This document shows positions 1 to 10,636 of a DNA stretch of 64,000 nucleotides, in pieces (within the stretch, counting starts at the first letter, position 1; each line of letters opens with the position of its first letter). Origin of the DNA: Liopterus haemorrhoidalis. Its lineage: Eukaryota > Arthropoda > Insecta > Coleoptera > Dytiscidae. Below the pieces are notes generated by a model. The model was not told the DNA's origin. It was given only the letters and a program-made list of their open reading frames with translations, and did not search any database. The position numbers and the translations under genes were made by a program. The stretch spans positions 210,221,324-210,285,323 of the forward strand of contig OZ020611.1 of the NCBI GenBank assembly GCA_963971575.1. Direction: 5' to 3'.

Positions 1-206
1 TAAAACGAAAAATTTCGAATAATTTCTGTAAAAGTCTCAATTTTTTCATACTTATATGTAACGTTTCCATGGTCATGATAAATAATATCTCTGTTAGAAA
101 ATATTAGGCCAAGTTATTTCTACTCTGCTGCTAGAATGTATTTTATATAAGTACTTTACGATGGCGGTCGGTCCTGTGGTGGCCATAGCTGATTTTTTAT
201 TGTATC
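1..206 (+). mobile_element. Family A HINE-like element, 3' part
   Basis: This is the 3' portion of a dispersed repeat seen again near-identically at 2534-2745 and 12830-13027, and more diverged at 43860-43939. It ends in a GGCGGTCGGT subterminal repeat, a small CTGTGG/CCA(C)AG-type hairpin and a T-run. The 5' half lies outside the window or is missing. Class assignment (Helentron-associated) rests on the architecture of the fuller copy at 2081-2745. Confidence 0.7.
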
Positions 207-639
207 TTAAGTGCGTCAATATGACGTAGAAAAAAAGTCAGAAGAAAATGTGTTAGTATAAGGAAAATCTAGTAGTAAAATTGCAGTTATAGTCCACTAC
301 AGTCAATATTCAGTGAATTGAAAACTATTGATTCTCTCTTGCTCAACGTAAACGATTTTCTCTGAAGCCTTTTTTTGCTGTAGATGTGCAAAAACTTACA
401 CCAAAACCATAATGAAAAATATACCTAATGCGGCGCTATGTATTTTTGTGTTTTATATCTAGTTTTAGCTTATAACTAGTTTACCTTTTACAACTGGGCA
501 TTTAAGTATTTTCTCTAAAGGTGTAACGTGTTTTAAAATTTTTGGTCCTGAAACTTAAAGATGTCGACTTAGGAAAACTTTTCTATAAACAAGTTAAGTT
601 TCTAAGGAAGGGGAAAGATTTTTCAAAATTCCAGAAACT
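207..639. other. AT-rich DNA with no recognised feature
   Basis: No coding potential, repeat similarity within the window or RNA-like structure was recognised here. Confidence 0.5.
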
Positions 640-1140
640 TGAAACGAAATATTTCTCAAAAAAAAACAAATATTCAATGTGGAACCCAAGTTCGCACCTA
701 TGTGCATGGCTATAATTTTTAATTTTTAAACCAACCCCTGTGGATCGTAGAGTAATAAAATAATAATAATAATAATTTTGACTGAATTCGCATCAAAAAG
801 AAAGATTTAAAAAAATACTTTTTTCTTAGTCAACGTTTAAAGAATACTTTCATTTGATACCTAACACCTAATACCTACATAAAAATATTAAGTTATGTCA
901 ATGTCCTAAAAAAAGTGGATTTTTTTTTTTTTTTTTACAAGAATGGCTATTTTTCCAACTTTCCTAGATCAACCCCGGTCATAGGGTGTGAGACAAAAAT
1001 ATTTTAGGAATTTTCTATGGAAAAATTACATCAGTATTTAACGTTTTTTAATTACTTTTTGTTCCTTATTCTACATTTTTATTTGCTTCACTAGAATAAA
1101 TCAATAATAATAATCGTTTTTCTTAACGATCCAATATAAT
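640..1140 (-). mobile_element. Degenerate type 2 HINE-like body
   Basis: On the minus strand the order of phrases matches better preserved type 2 copies: a body with 'caacccc...aggGTGTgaGACAAAAAT' near 970-1000 and 'ACTTTCATTTGATACC' near 848. No ends or GTCT tract remain. It is old and heavily mutated. Confidence 0.4.
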
Positions 1141-1149
1141 TTAAAATTA

Positions 1150-1193
1150 TCAATCCCAATCATGAAAAGTGAAAATTTACACTTAATATCGAT
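1150..1193 (+). mobile_element. HINE-like 3' terminal fragment
   Basis: The AGTG-AAAATTTA-CACTT hairpin-like terminal motif followed by a T-run resembles the 3' end of the family B and type 2 elements. It abuts the 5' start of the next element, giving a tail-to-head junction. Confidence 0.45.
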
Positions 1194-2080
1194 TTTTAGG
1201 TTTTGTAAGTATGACCAAAGAACCATTATTACGTCACTCATGTGTCTGTTTGTCTGTCTGTGTGTATCTTTTCAATAGAAATTGTGGCCAAACAGCTAGG
1301 CTAACTTTTTGTTCCACATATAAAAAAATTATAGAATAAATCGCGGGAACAATATAAACAAATATATATTTAACGAATAACAAATATTTATTTTATATTT
1401 TGTATGGGGTATCAAATAACCCTCAATGCATATATAATCCATTATTTTTATTTTTTTTAATCATCATTTTATGGAATATTCGCTAAAGATATGTCAAAAA
1501 AAAATATATATTTTTATGGAATATTCTCTAAAAATGTGTTCAAAATAAGGTGGGGAATACAAATACCCACCTTATTTCCCAACGTGATTAGCCTTGATCT
1601 TTTTTAATTTAATGTGTTGTATCAAAAGAATACACTTAAGACGTAAATTAATACACGAAAAGTTGATTTTTATAAGTTTTTTATTTTAACATAATTTTTT
1701 CCAAAAATGTTTATATAATTACTGTCCTACACGCTTAAACTAAAAATCTGAAAAAAACTGTAAGGTATGTACATAATCTGACCCAAAAAATACAACAGAA
1801 ATTAGATTTCGTTTTTGTAAAATATTGCAGTTTTTGTGTTACTGAAGAAATTAGTATTTTTATTTAGATTTCATTATAAGGGTATTAAAAGTAAGTTCTT
1901 CAAACAACCAGTTTTGCCATGTCTGACTTTTTAGCTAATTGGGCTATCTTTAGTCAAACATTTGTGACCATAAATTCATTTTGGATACTGGCGACAATAG
2001 TGAGAAATACGTTTCTAGAACTGAAAAAGAAATATAGCAGTTTGTCAATAAATTTGCGAATCGTAAAAAAAAACTGTGAT
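1194..2080 (+). mobile_element. Type 2 HINE-like element, 5' part
   Basis: It begins with TTTTTAGGTTTTGTAAGTAT, followed by a short GTCT tract (about 1240-1262) and 'GTGGCCAAACaGCTA', the same order as the other type 2 copies. The body runs into a segment (1889-2080) found again at 2787-2909 plus 3793-3870. It is interrupted downstream by a family A element at 2081. Confidence 0.65.
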
Positions 2081-2224
2081 TTTTACCGACCGTCAGCATA
2101 TATCAGGGAGGTATTGTGATCATACCGATTTTGACTTTTCGAGATTTCGATGAATCTCCACGAATTGAGGTCCCTACATAACATTTTGACTATTTTTAGC
2201 ATGATGTCTGTCGGTCTGTCTGTC

Positions 2225-2259
<35 letters not shown>

Positions 2260-2745
2260 CTGTCTGTCTGTCCGTCTGTCCGTCTGTGTACACGTGTAGA
2301 GCAAATTCGGCTGAAAGGATTTTTATGAAACTTTATATTTAAGCTTCTGCCAGCAATGGCACAAGTTGATCAACTTTTGGTAAAAATCGGTTGACTAATA
2401 ATGGGAGTTTACTCGTGTCGATTTTAAGATTTTTGTGAATATTTCACAACAGAAAAATATTTCGAAAAAAATTATTGGACAAAAGTTGTTATAAAAGCAA
2501 TAACTAATAACTTTTATTGTAGACGTTTTTTGATAAAACGAAAAATTTCGAATAATTTCTGTAAAATTTTTCGAAATTTTTTCCAAGTCTAAATTTTTTT
2601 ATACTTATATGTAACGTTGCCATGGTCATGATAAATAATATCTCTGTTAGAAAATATTAGGCCAAGTTATTTCTACTCTGCTGCTAGAATGTATTTTATA
2701 TGAGTACTTTACGATGGCGGTCGGTTCTGTGGTGACCACAGCTGA
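2081..2745 (+). mobile_element. Family A HINE-like element, near full length
   Basis: About 665 bp. It starts TTTTTACCGACCGTCAGCAT and has a subterminal repeat ACCGACCG near the start that is the reverse complement of GGCGGTCGGT near the end. A (GTCT/GTCY)n tract lies at 2207-2287, and the element closes with a CTGTGG-TGA-CCACAG hairpin and a T-run. DINE-1/HINE elements are known for subterminal inverted repeats, a GTCY proto-microsatellite and a 3' hairpin, so I place it there. It sits inside a type 2 element whose sequence continues at 2746. Confidence 0.7.
2207..2290 (+). repeat. (GTCT)n microsatellite in family A element
   Basis: About 20 units of GTCT/GTCC, interrupted by C substitutions. 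It is an integral part of the element, since other family A and B copies have the tract in the same place. Confidence 0.9.
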
Positions 2746-2909
2746 TTTTTTAATTTATATTTTATCGTGATGAAATTGTAGCAAGTAGTTCTTAAAACAA
2801 CCAGTTTTGCCAGGACTGACTATTTTTAGCTAATTGGGCTATGTTTAGTCAAACATTTGTGACCATAAATTCATTTTGGATACTGGCGACAAGAAAAGTG
2901 TGAGAAATA

Positions 2910-3790
2910 CGAGGTCTGTTCAAAAAGTATCGCGAATTTTGAGTTTTTTCAAAAATTATTTATTTATTCATGAATATCTATTTTGTCCCCTTCAAAGTAA
3001 TCCCCACCAGATATTATAAACTTGTGCCAACGTTTTTTCCAATCCTCGAAGCACTTGAAAAAATCATTTTTTGTGATCTTGTTCAGCTCTTCCTTCGATG
3101 CCGTCTTTATCACCTCACTCGTTGCGTAGCGTCGTCCTTTCATGGGCCTCTTCAGTTTCGGGAACAAGAAAAAGTCACAGGGGGGCCAGATCTGGGGAAT
3201 ACGGTGGCTGCGGCATTATATTAGTGTGTTGTTTTTCGATGCTGTTTTTGGTCTAAATTGAGCAATTTTGGTATGAATTTCGCGGCGAATGGCACGAGCC
3301 AATTGATATGTTTAGGTCCTCAGCAACTTCTCTAACGGTGATTCGACGATTGTCCAATACTATTTTCTTCACTTCATCAATGCTTTCGTCTGTTGTTGAC
3401 GTGCTCGGGCGTCCGGCACGCTCTTCGTCGTTCACATCTTCTCGGCCCTCTGAGAACATTACCACCGATGAACGTTGCTTCGGTCCAAGGTAGCTTCACC
3501 ATATGCCACAGTCAAGATTCGGAATGCGTCCGCGCACTTAATTTTGTTTTTCACACAAAATTTTATACAGATTCTTTGATCCATTTTTTGGTATAGGCAA
3601 AAATCGAAGACGAGCCAAAACACGTGCAAGCAAAGCAACTGTCAAAAATTAACTGAACATTCAAAATGGCGGAACTTGTCGGCATAAGTGAGAGACATGA
3701 GTACTAACATTACGCCACAAAAAAATCGAAAATCGAATATACGTAACCCGCGGAAATTCAAAATTCGCGATACTTTTTGAACAGACCTCA
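2910..3790 (-). mobile_element. Internally deleted mariner element 1
   Basis: 881 bp, flanked by TA (2908-2909 and 3791-3792). The terminal inverted repeats begin YGAGGTCTGTTCAAAAAGTA and continue TCGCGAATTT. The interrupted target reads through as gagaaaTAcgtttctag, identical to the uninterrupted copy near 2007-2017. A full mariner is about 1.3 kb, so roughly a third is missing from the middle. Confidence 0.9.
2964..3584 (-). pseudogene. mariner transposase pseudogene, centre deleted
   Basis: Start codon at 3584 (MDQRICIKFCVKN...). The N-terminal helix-turn-helix region follows, with 'EGREDVNDEERAGRPST' and 'RRITVREVAEDLNISIGSC', and then a C-terminal piece with 'ASKEELNKITKNDFF' and 'KRWHKFIISGGDYFEGDK'. 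The segment holding the first two catalytic aspartates of D,D(34)D is absent. A 4-bp loss relative to the copy at 10834 creates a stop after His-Arg-Trp. Not functional. Confidence 0.85.
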
Positions 3791-4060
3791 TACGTTTCTA
3801 GAACTGAAAAAGAAATATAGCCGTTTATCAATACATTTCTTAAATACAAAGCGAGTCGCAAAAAAAAATGATGTTATTTTTTAATTTATATTTTATCGTG
3901 ACGAAATTGTAGCAAATAAAAGTGATTATCAACAAACTATTGATTTTGATGCGATTATAGAAAAACATATTGTCACAGACATCCTGTTGTTTTCTTACAC
4001 TTATTAAATGCTTACAAAACCCTGAAATGTGTGAAAAGTTTACACTTCACATCAATTTTT

Positions 4061-5075
4061 AACTCTAATTTCATCAACTAAACAAAAAATTATGAAGTTC
4101 TCTACACTATCTTTAATTAACAGAGTAATTAATTAATTAGAATTCGTTCCATTAATTATGTCAGTTGTTTTAACAACGTATCCCAGCGGTGCATTTTAAA
4201 CAAGATCTCGTATTTTGTCCTAGAGTTCCCGAGGGAGTGTTTTATGTCCCCAAGGTAAAATACTGTAGAGTCTTTTAGTTTTTTGGCGGGTAACATAGCA
4301 CCCTTGCGTGTCCATTACCACCCTGATTGACTCACAAATCTGCCCTAATAATGCGCAAGCGCATTCCACACTAAGCTTCCGGTATGCATTATACATGGCC
4401 CGACCATTAAAACATGAATATATTAAGCCACCGCTGAAGACAATTTGTTGGGAACTTTTGACTAATAACTTTATGCGGTTATTTATCATGTTGGGCACAC
4501 TGACTGAATGAATTAAAGTTAAAACACCGTGTATTACATGATCCTAAGAGATTATTAATTGTTCTGGATCGTATTTTAGACAACCTAACTTACTACTATT
4601 CTACTAAGTTACACATTTTAATATCTCTCGGTAGCTAAACATGACTTATTGTTTCCGTTTATGGATTCTGTGTACCTACTTAAATTATATCATTTGTTAT
4701 TTTTAAAGGGTGGGCTTTTCGTTCATCCGTGAAATAAAAAATGAGTTTTTGGAAGAATGGTGAAGGTCATGGACAATTTTTTAATTAATTATTAAAATAT
4801 AACACTATAAAGAACTGGTTGTTCAATCCTAGTTCACCAATAATTCAATGATTGACTAGTAGTTCAAAAAGATCAAGCTAATATTTGTATTGTATGTTCA
4901 AGTCCAAGCTAGAACGTAGTTCAGGAGTACGTGTTATTGCATATAACTCGGACTACATACGGGCCCAATTATTCAAAAGTCCCGGGTGAAAACTTGGCGA
5001 AATATTTAATATAATTCGTAAACTCAAGAATAGGAAAACGCCTAGACGAGATGAAATACGTAATACGGCATGGGG
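4061..5075. other. Mostly unassigned DNA; one unexplained 92-codon frame
   Basis: A minus-strand open frame at 4220-4498 (92 codons) has several Cys and basic residues, but I recognise no domain and see no splice or start context. The rest is AT-rich without recognised repeats. 4900-5050 looks diverged and may hold an old element end. Confidence 0.4.
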
Positions 5076-6060
5076 TAGCACTTCCCACTTGAGTGCCTTC
5101 CAATGTGTTGCAAACTGCTTTTGCCTTATGGGGATGGAGCGTTATCGTGAAGAAATATTACCTTGTGCTGTCTTCTTTCGTATTCTGGTCGTTTTATGAG
5201 CAGCGAATGGTTCAATTCAATCAGTTGTTGTTGGTAGCGTTGGGTATTAAATGTTTCACCAGGTTTTAAAATTCATAATAGACCACACCCTTTTGGTCCC
5301 ACCAAGTACAGAGCATTGTCTTTTTGCCAAAGCGATTCGGTCTTGCAGTTGATGTGGATGGTGAGCCTGGGTGCACCCATGATTTTTTACGTTTGGGATT
5401 TTCAAAATAAATCCATTTTTCATCGCCAGTAATGATACGATGCAAAAAAGACTTTCTTTTGTATCGTGCAAGCAAAATTTCACAAGTGTTTTTGCGTTTT
5501 TCCATCTGCCTCTCATTCAATGCATGTGGAACCCATCTGCCGACTTTCTGGATCTTACCCATCTCTCGTAGGCGATTGGAAACAGCTTGTTGACTAACGC
5601 CTAACTGCTCTGCTAGTTGTTTTTGTGATTGACTATCGTCTTCCTGTAGCAATGTTTCCAATTTTGTATCTTCATATTTTTTTGGAGGTTTTCCATGTTC
5701 TTTGTCTGTAAGATCAAAGTCACCACTTTTGAAACGCCGAAACCATCGTTCACACGTATCTTGCAATGGAGCATATTCACCATAAGCTTCTCGAAGCAGT
5801 CGGTATGATTCAGCAGCAGTTTTTTTCAAATGAAAACAAAACAGTAGTACTGTCCGCGAATGCTCTTTATTTGGCACAAAATTTGACATTTTTAACACAG
5901 TAAAACAAAACTATATGATCACTTTTCAAATTATAACCTATACGCATTTGACACTTAATGATAACTTAACAAAACGCCATATGTGTTGAAACTTTGGAAT
6001 ATACATTCTGTTTGCGCGGCAAGTTTGAAAAAAATCCGCATTTCATACTTGTAGACCTGG
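5076..6060 (-). mobile_element. irritans-like mariner, 3' end lost
   Basis: The 5' terminal repeat on the minus strand begins CCAGGTCTACAAGTATGAAA, next to a TA at 6061-6062. The element runs through a transposase frame and fades out around 5076, before the expected third catalytic residue and 3' terminus. It lies head to head with the next mariner, which begins 8 bp away at 6070. Confidence 0.8.
5078..5898 (-). pseudogene. mariner transposase, longest frame in the window
   Basis: The first 210 codons are open from the ATG at 5898. An N-terminal helix-turn-helix (about residues 10-60) is followed by a second one around 'QKQLAEQLGVSQQAVSNRLR', a 'WVPHALNE' linker, and the catalytic block 'TGDEKWIYFENP' with the first aspartate near residue 159. 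A frameshift near 5265 follows 'WWDQKGVVYYEF'. The reading then continues as 'KPGETFNTQRYQQQL' and 'VIFLHDNAPSP' (second aspartate) in other frames. The third aspartate region is missing, so it cannot transpose. Confidence 0.85.
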
Positions 6061-6293
6061 TAGACATTAAGAGGGTTACTTTTTATGTTTTTACAAACGA
6101 CCACTAGATGGCAATATTGAAATGTGTCATTACTATATTCGTAAAATTTGACACTTTTTATTGGGAAATCAGTGGCAGCTTGTAAATTGACCGAGTAGTT
6201 TGTTGACAGTGAGCTTTAAAAAAACAAGTTTGTGAAAAAATGGATATTACTCGTGAAGGTTTTCGTTGGATGATTTTTCACGATTTTAGTTAA

Positions 6294-6867
6294 CCCAAAC
6301 ATGACCAAATGGGGTGTGTCACACCTTAGTATATTAATAGTGGAAATGATGTATCTATTGACAATATTTATGAATTAGTTAATATTTAACAATAATTTAA
6401 TTTTTAATCGACAAAAAAATCAAAAACATCATTTACAAAAAAATATGTTTAAATTATATTTGGCAACAGCGCATTTCGAACGAATTATAAATAAATAAAC
6501 GTTGTTAGTATCTAATAGCAACTAATTCAAAATTCAAGCTTTGCTTGAGAAATGAGAAAGAAATTGTCTCCCCCCACCAAAATACATAGACCAATCAGAG
6601 AGCTAACTAAATTAGTATGTGTGAGAGTTGGTGTGAACGAGAGATGCAATGTTGTCAGTCAACACGAGACGCAACTCGAAGTATAATGCAATTTAGGAAA
6701 GAAATTGGCGTGATTTTGACTTTTATTGAAAAAATTATTAAAAAAGCATTAAATAATTACTTCTAACTATATAAATTTTACCTTATTTTAATTTATATTA
6801 AATGAGAAAAGCCTAGAGTATACTACACCCCACTTGGTTGGATGTGTATATTTTAGTCAACTACGGG
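6294..6867. mobile_element. piggyBac-like MITE in mariner
   Basis: 574 bp flanked by TTAA (6290-6293 and 6868-6871), with ends CCC...GGG. Imperfect inverted motifs ACCAAATGGGGTGTG (left) and ACCAAGTGGGGTGTA (right, inverted) lie just inside. TTAA target duplication and CCC-type termini are hallmarks of piggyBac. No coding sequence. It interrupts the Ser-Lys-Gly region of the mariner frame. Confidence 0.75.
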
Positions 6868-6873
6868 TTAAGG

Positions 6874-6928
6874 ACGAAGCAAATCTATGCATTGTTGTTG
6901 AGTTAAACAATGCATAGATTTGCTTCGT
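6874..6928. repeat. Perfect 23-bp foldback in mariner frame
   Basis: Arms 6874-6896 and 6906-6928 are exact inverted copies around a 9-nt loop. The right arm is genuine mariner coding sequence (the 'QCIDSL' region). The left arm is an inverted copy of it lying next to the piggyBac-like MITE end. A local template-switch or foldback repair event would explain this. Confidence 0.85.
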
Positions 6929-7480
6929 TCAACTTTTGGTAATGAAGCACCATAAAAAAAGACTGTTTACAATTGGTTTGCAGACTTTCGTCGTGGTCGT
7001 ACGTCCATCAGTGATGAATCTTATGAAGGTCGACCAAAATCGGTTCTGCTTTAAAAAAACATCGATGCTGTGCGCAAAATAATTGAAGATCGACATGTGA
7101 CTTACCGTGAGATAGAAGCACTCTTTGGCATATCACAGACTGCAATACATTTGATTTTGCATGAACATTTAGCTGTGAAAAAGATCTGTTCCCGATGGAT
7201 TACGCATAATTTGACCAAAACTCAAAAAATATGGCTCGTGTGGATTGGTGTAAGGGAATGCTAAAAAAATCAATCTAGGCACTGCAAAATCCGTATACAA
7301 CATCGTTACAGGTGATGAAACTTGGATTTATTCATATGAACCGCAAACTAAGCAACAATCCACTGTTTGGATCTTCCAAGATGAACCGAAATCTACAAAA
7401 GTGGTTCATTCACGATTTCCAAGAAAATGATTACTTGTTTCTTCGGTTGTACTGGACATGTCGCAACCATTCCTTTAGAG

Positions 7481-7920
7481 CAGTGGTCTCAAACTTTATC
7501 GAGTCTTGGAACCCTATACAATCTAACAATATTCCGTGGAACCCAAAAAAAAAAAAATACAAAAAATACCTTAAGTACACCCTAAGATTGAAAAAAAAAA
7601 ATGGAAATACAGTATATTGTATTAAGTTTTGCTCACCGCCAAAATATAAACGATAAGCAAGGTCCTCACCTCCAAAATCCTAATGATGAACAAAAAAAAG
7701 GTCCTCACCTATAAAATTCAAGTGATGAGCAAATAAAACGGTTCTCACCTCCAAAATCCAAGTAATGAGTAAAAAAAAGGGTCTTCACCTCTAAACTACG
7801 CGAGGGGGAAAAAGTATAAGCCAACGCCTAAATAATTTGTAGTTTAAGAAAAAGCTCGTGGAACCCTGGAGGACCTTGTGGAACCCCAGGGTTCCATGGG
7901 ACACAGTTTGAATATCACTG
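7481..7920. mobile_element. hAT MITE with minisatellite core
   Basis: 440 bp. It has an exact 8-bp target duplication CTTTAGAG (7473-7480 and 7921-7928), left end CAGTGGTCTCAAACT and right end, inverted, CAGTGATATTCAAACTGTG. The interior carries degenerate units of about 42 bp (7627-7795) with the consensus GGTCCTCACCTCCAAAATCC followed by AAGTGATGAGCAAAAA. The same unit occurs in hAT MITEs at 8425 and 17546 that have other termini. Confidence 0.9.
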
Positions 7921-8424
7921 CTTTAGAGAATCGGAGAACAGTTAATGCTGACTTGTATACAACAATTTGTTTGCCAGAAGTCACAGACAAAATTAGGAAA
8001 AACAACCAAAAACTTCGCATCATTCTTCATCATGACAATGCAAGCTCCCACACAGCATGTCAAACTATTGATTATTTGAAGGAGAAAAATATCGAATTAA
8101 TGTCACCTTGCCCGGATTCACCTGAATATACCTTAACGATTTTTTTTTGTTCCCCAATATAAAAACAAACAAAAAATGCGTGGACAGCGATTTTCATCAC
8201 CTCAAGAAAGCTGTTGAAGCCTTCGGAAACTATGATTTTGAGATACCAATTTCAGAGTGGAAAAAATGTTCCAAGAAATGGTTTGAACGCATGCAAAAGG
8301 TATAAATAAAGGCAACAGTTTGTTCAAAAAAAAATTCTTTTTTAGTTTTAGTAAAAACTTAAAAGGTAGCCCTCGTATATGAATAATTTAATCCTTATTC
8401 TAATTTAATTTTGATGTTCATAGA

Positions 8425-8818
8425 TAGGCTGACCATTTTCTTAAGAAGGCAATGCGGGACGGAGAAAAAAAAAATGTCCTCACCTCCCAAATCTAAGTGA
8501 AGAGCAAAAAAAAGGTCCACATCTCACAAAATCCAAGTGAAGAGCAAAAAAAAGGTCCCCATCTCCCAAAATCCAAATGAAGAGCAAAAAAAGGTCCTCG
8601 CCTCCCAAATCTAAGTGAAGAGCAAAAAAATAAAAGGTCCTCATCTCCCAAAATCCAAGTAAAGAGCAAAAAAAAGTCCTCACCTCCCATATCCAAAATG
8701 CGGGACAATGCGGGACAAAATGTTAAAATGCGGGACTTTTGCGGGCCGCATCTTAATGCGGGACAAAATGTTAAAATGCGGGACAGTCCCGTAAAATGCG
8801 GGACGAATGGTCACCCTA
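8425..8818. mobile_element. hAT MITE of the GTCCCGC type
   Basis: 394 bp with exact 8-bp duplication TTCATAGA (8417-8424 and 8819-8826). Ends are TAGGCTGACCATT on the left and TAGGGTGACCATTCGTCCCG inverted on the right. Repeated AATGCGGGAC motifs lie near both ends. The middle (8470-8700) is six units of the minisatellite shared with two other hAT MITEs. Confidence 0.9.
8470..8700. repeat. Minisatellite, about 41-bp unit, six copies
   Basis: The unit reads approximately GGTCCTCACCTCCCAAAATC + CAAGTGAAGAGCAAAAAAA, with variation in the A-run. Open frames read across it on the minus strand (Phe/Leu-rich) are periodic artefacts. Confidence 0.9.
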
Positions 8819-8826
8819 TTCATAGA

Positions 8827-9501
8827 ATATATTGATTTTTATTTTCATTTGCTTAGTTATTTACTTTTATTATATAGGTATTGGTTTTTATTTTCGTCCC
8901 GAGATAGGGGTCTGGACTCCCTCATGTTGCGCTTCTGGTTCTATTAGAGAATTATCTAAATAGACATTTTTTTTTATGGATAAATTATTTTTACGTATTT
9001 AATAATATAATGAATATGAAGACCTGAAATATTCTTACTTTGTTACTTTTCTTTATTACATAAATTTCCATTTTGAATTCCTGTTCCTTCACGTCAACTT
9101 AACTATTTTCAGGTGCATTCTCGTAAAATTGTATTATACATTATGGTCAGTATATGTGAGATGATGTCTTTGCATATTATCCGGTCAGTTTGAGCATTGA
9201 ATAATTGAGAAGGGCTGGCTGAAGAGGGGTGGAGGCTGTAGTTGTATCGGTCACCGCTGGATGGCAGCACCAGGACATTATCTGATTGTCCATGACCGCG
9301 TGTGAGTGACGTTTACACGGCAACTTAAGTACGGGAATCCGATTCGTTGCGGACCCTCTTCAATGTCACACCGCACAATAGGTGTGGACTCTACATATGA
9401 AATATTCATATTATAATAATGTTCATGGAAAATACGGAGCGGTATTTTACAAAAATTACCTCATATAGGTTAGAAAAGTTTTATTAGCATTTAACAGAAT
9501 A
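8827..9501. other. Unassigned DNA with a GC-richer stretch
   Basis: 9200-9390 is noticeably richer in G+C than its surroundings and matches nothing else in the window. No open frame of note was seen, so it may be unique host DNA. Confidence 0.4.
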
Positions 9502-10338
9502 CCTATGGTCTATCTCAAAGTAGAAAAAGGTAGATAGCGCTGCGAACCGAGTAGGATTTACACTGATCAAATACAGTATAGCGGGAAATTTAAAATAAGT
9601 TACAACTAGGGCATGGGCGTAGCAACTGGGTTAGCAAGTGATTTTTTTTTTTTAAATATGTAAAAGGTTAAGATATTGAAATAAACAAGGCAGATAATAC
9701 ACTTACGTTATTTATACGACATAAATTCAGTTTAATGGGAAATTTGAAAAAGTTAAAAAAATATTAATTTTAAAAATTATGTACTATATATAAAAAGAGA
9801 GATTTGGCTAAAAGAGTTTAAACAAAGCAATAAAACAAACAATATATCTTCAGAGCAAAAGTTTCTTATTTAAATAATTATTGTAAATAAAAATTAAAAA
9901 TATATGTATATATGAAGATCTAAAAATTATATCAATAACTTCTTCTTTGGGCACAATCAGCTGGGCTGTCTTTTGGCCTCACATTAGTCCTCTCTCTTGA
10001 TATGTTAATTGTCAAGTGTCAAAAAATATTTATATGTCAGATAACCTAAAAAATATATAACTGCGTAAAAACAAATTACATGGAGAATTTTCTCCATAAA
10101 ATCTACGCCAAGAATATAAATAAAAGTCTATAATGTAAATAATAACAAAATATATGAGAAAAATTAAATAATATAAATAATATATATTTCCAATGTACGA
10201 CGCTGAACATCTGTCAACTTAGACTAAAAACAATATTTTTACAGTGTAATAGGGATGACGATCTAAACCAATCCGAAGCAAGGACAAACAGCTCCTATCT
10301 TCTTACACACATTTTTCTACTTTGAAATAGACCATAGG
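9502..10338. mobile_element. MITE-like element with 27-bp inverted ends
   Basis: CCTATGGTCTATCTCAAAGT and its continuation (9502-9528) recur inverted at 10312-10338 with one mismatch, enclosing 837 bp of AT-rich non-coding DNA. No clear target duplication was found, so superfamily is unassigned. Confidence 0.6.
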
Positions 10339-10634
10339 AAACAGTTTATACAAATTTGTAGCACTGGGTACAGTGGCGGTTTTATGATTTTACCTCCTGT
10401 AGGCTACAAGAATTTCACCTTCCTATGTATTTTTAAACCGTTAGTCCTTTTTCGACTTGCATCATAGAACTTTTGTTAAATTTTCCATTACATATTCAAT
10501 TTCTACTATGAATTTTAGACAAAAACTTTAATAATAAAAATAATAAAAATATTTTAGTCCCAACACATTGTGTCTAATTTTGAATAAATAAATCCGAATT
10601 TGTTTGAAAAAAGGCATACATTAGTTTTTGTATT
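10339..10634. other. AT-rich DNA with no recognised feature
   Basis: Nothing recognised between the inverted-end element and the next mariner. Confidence 0.4.
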
Positions 10635-10636
10635 TA

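Larger units (their letters stand above)
2746..4060 (+). mobile_element. Type 2 HINE-like tails with nested mariner
   Basis: From 2746 the type 2 body resumes after the family A insertion. At 2787 a partial second copy of the 1889-2080 segment begins, is split at 2910-3790 by a mariner, and continues 3793-4060 to the family 3' end (AAACCCTGAAATGTGTG, GTGTGAA/TTTACAC hairpin, T-run). The same tail closes the type 2 copy at 26834-28171. Confidence 0.6.
6240..8305 (+). pseudogene. mariner transposase pseudogene, interrupted
   Basis: It opens with MDITREGFRWMIFHDF, then breaks at the TTAA insertion. It resumes with 'EDRHVTYREIEALFGISQTA', 'HEHLAVKKICSRWI', 'NIVTGDETWIYS' (first aspartate), and after the hAT MITE 'ENRRTVNADLYTTICLPEV', 'HHDNASSHTACQTIDYLK' (second aspartate) and 'CPDSPEYT', where the third aspartate motif is damaged. 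It ends KRMQKV-type at 8305. Several frameshifts and stops. Confidence 0.85.
6070..8375 (+). mobile_element. mariner split by two nested MITEs
   Basis: 2306 bp between TA at 6068-6069 and 8376-8377. The terminal repeats are AGAGGGTTACTTTTTATGTT on the left and, inverted, CGAGGGCTACCTTTTAAGTT on the right. Removing the piggyBac-like MITE (6294-6867) and the hAT MITE (7481-7920) leaves about the usual 1.3 kb. A second copy of this mariner is at 16741-18213. Confidence 0.9.

Noticed and set aside
4220..4498. A 92-residue host protein
   Set aside because: No recognisable domain or codon bias; left as unassigned sequence.
8480..8708. Phe/Leu-rich minus-strand open frames
   Set aside because: Periodic artefact of the 41-bp minisatellite inside a hAT MITE.
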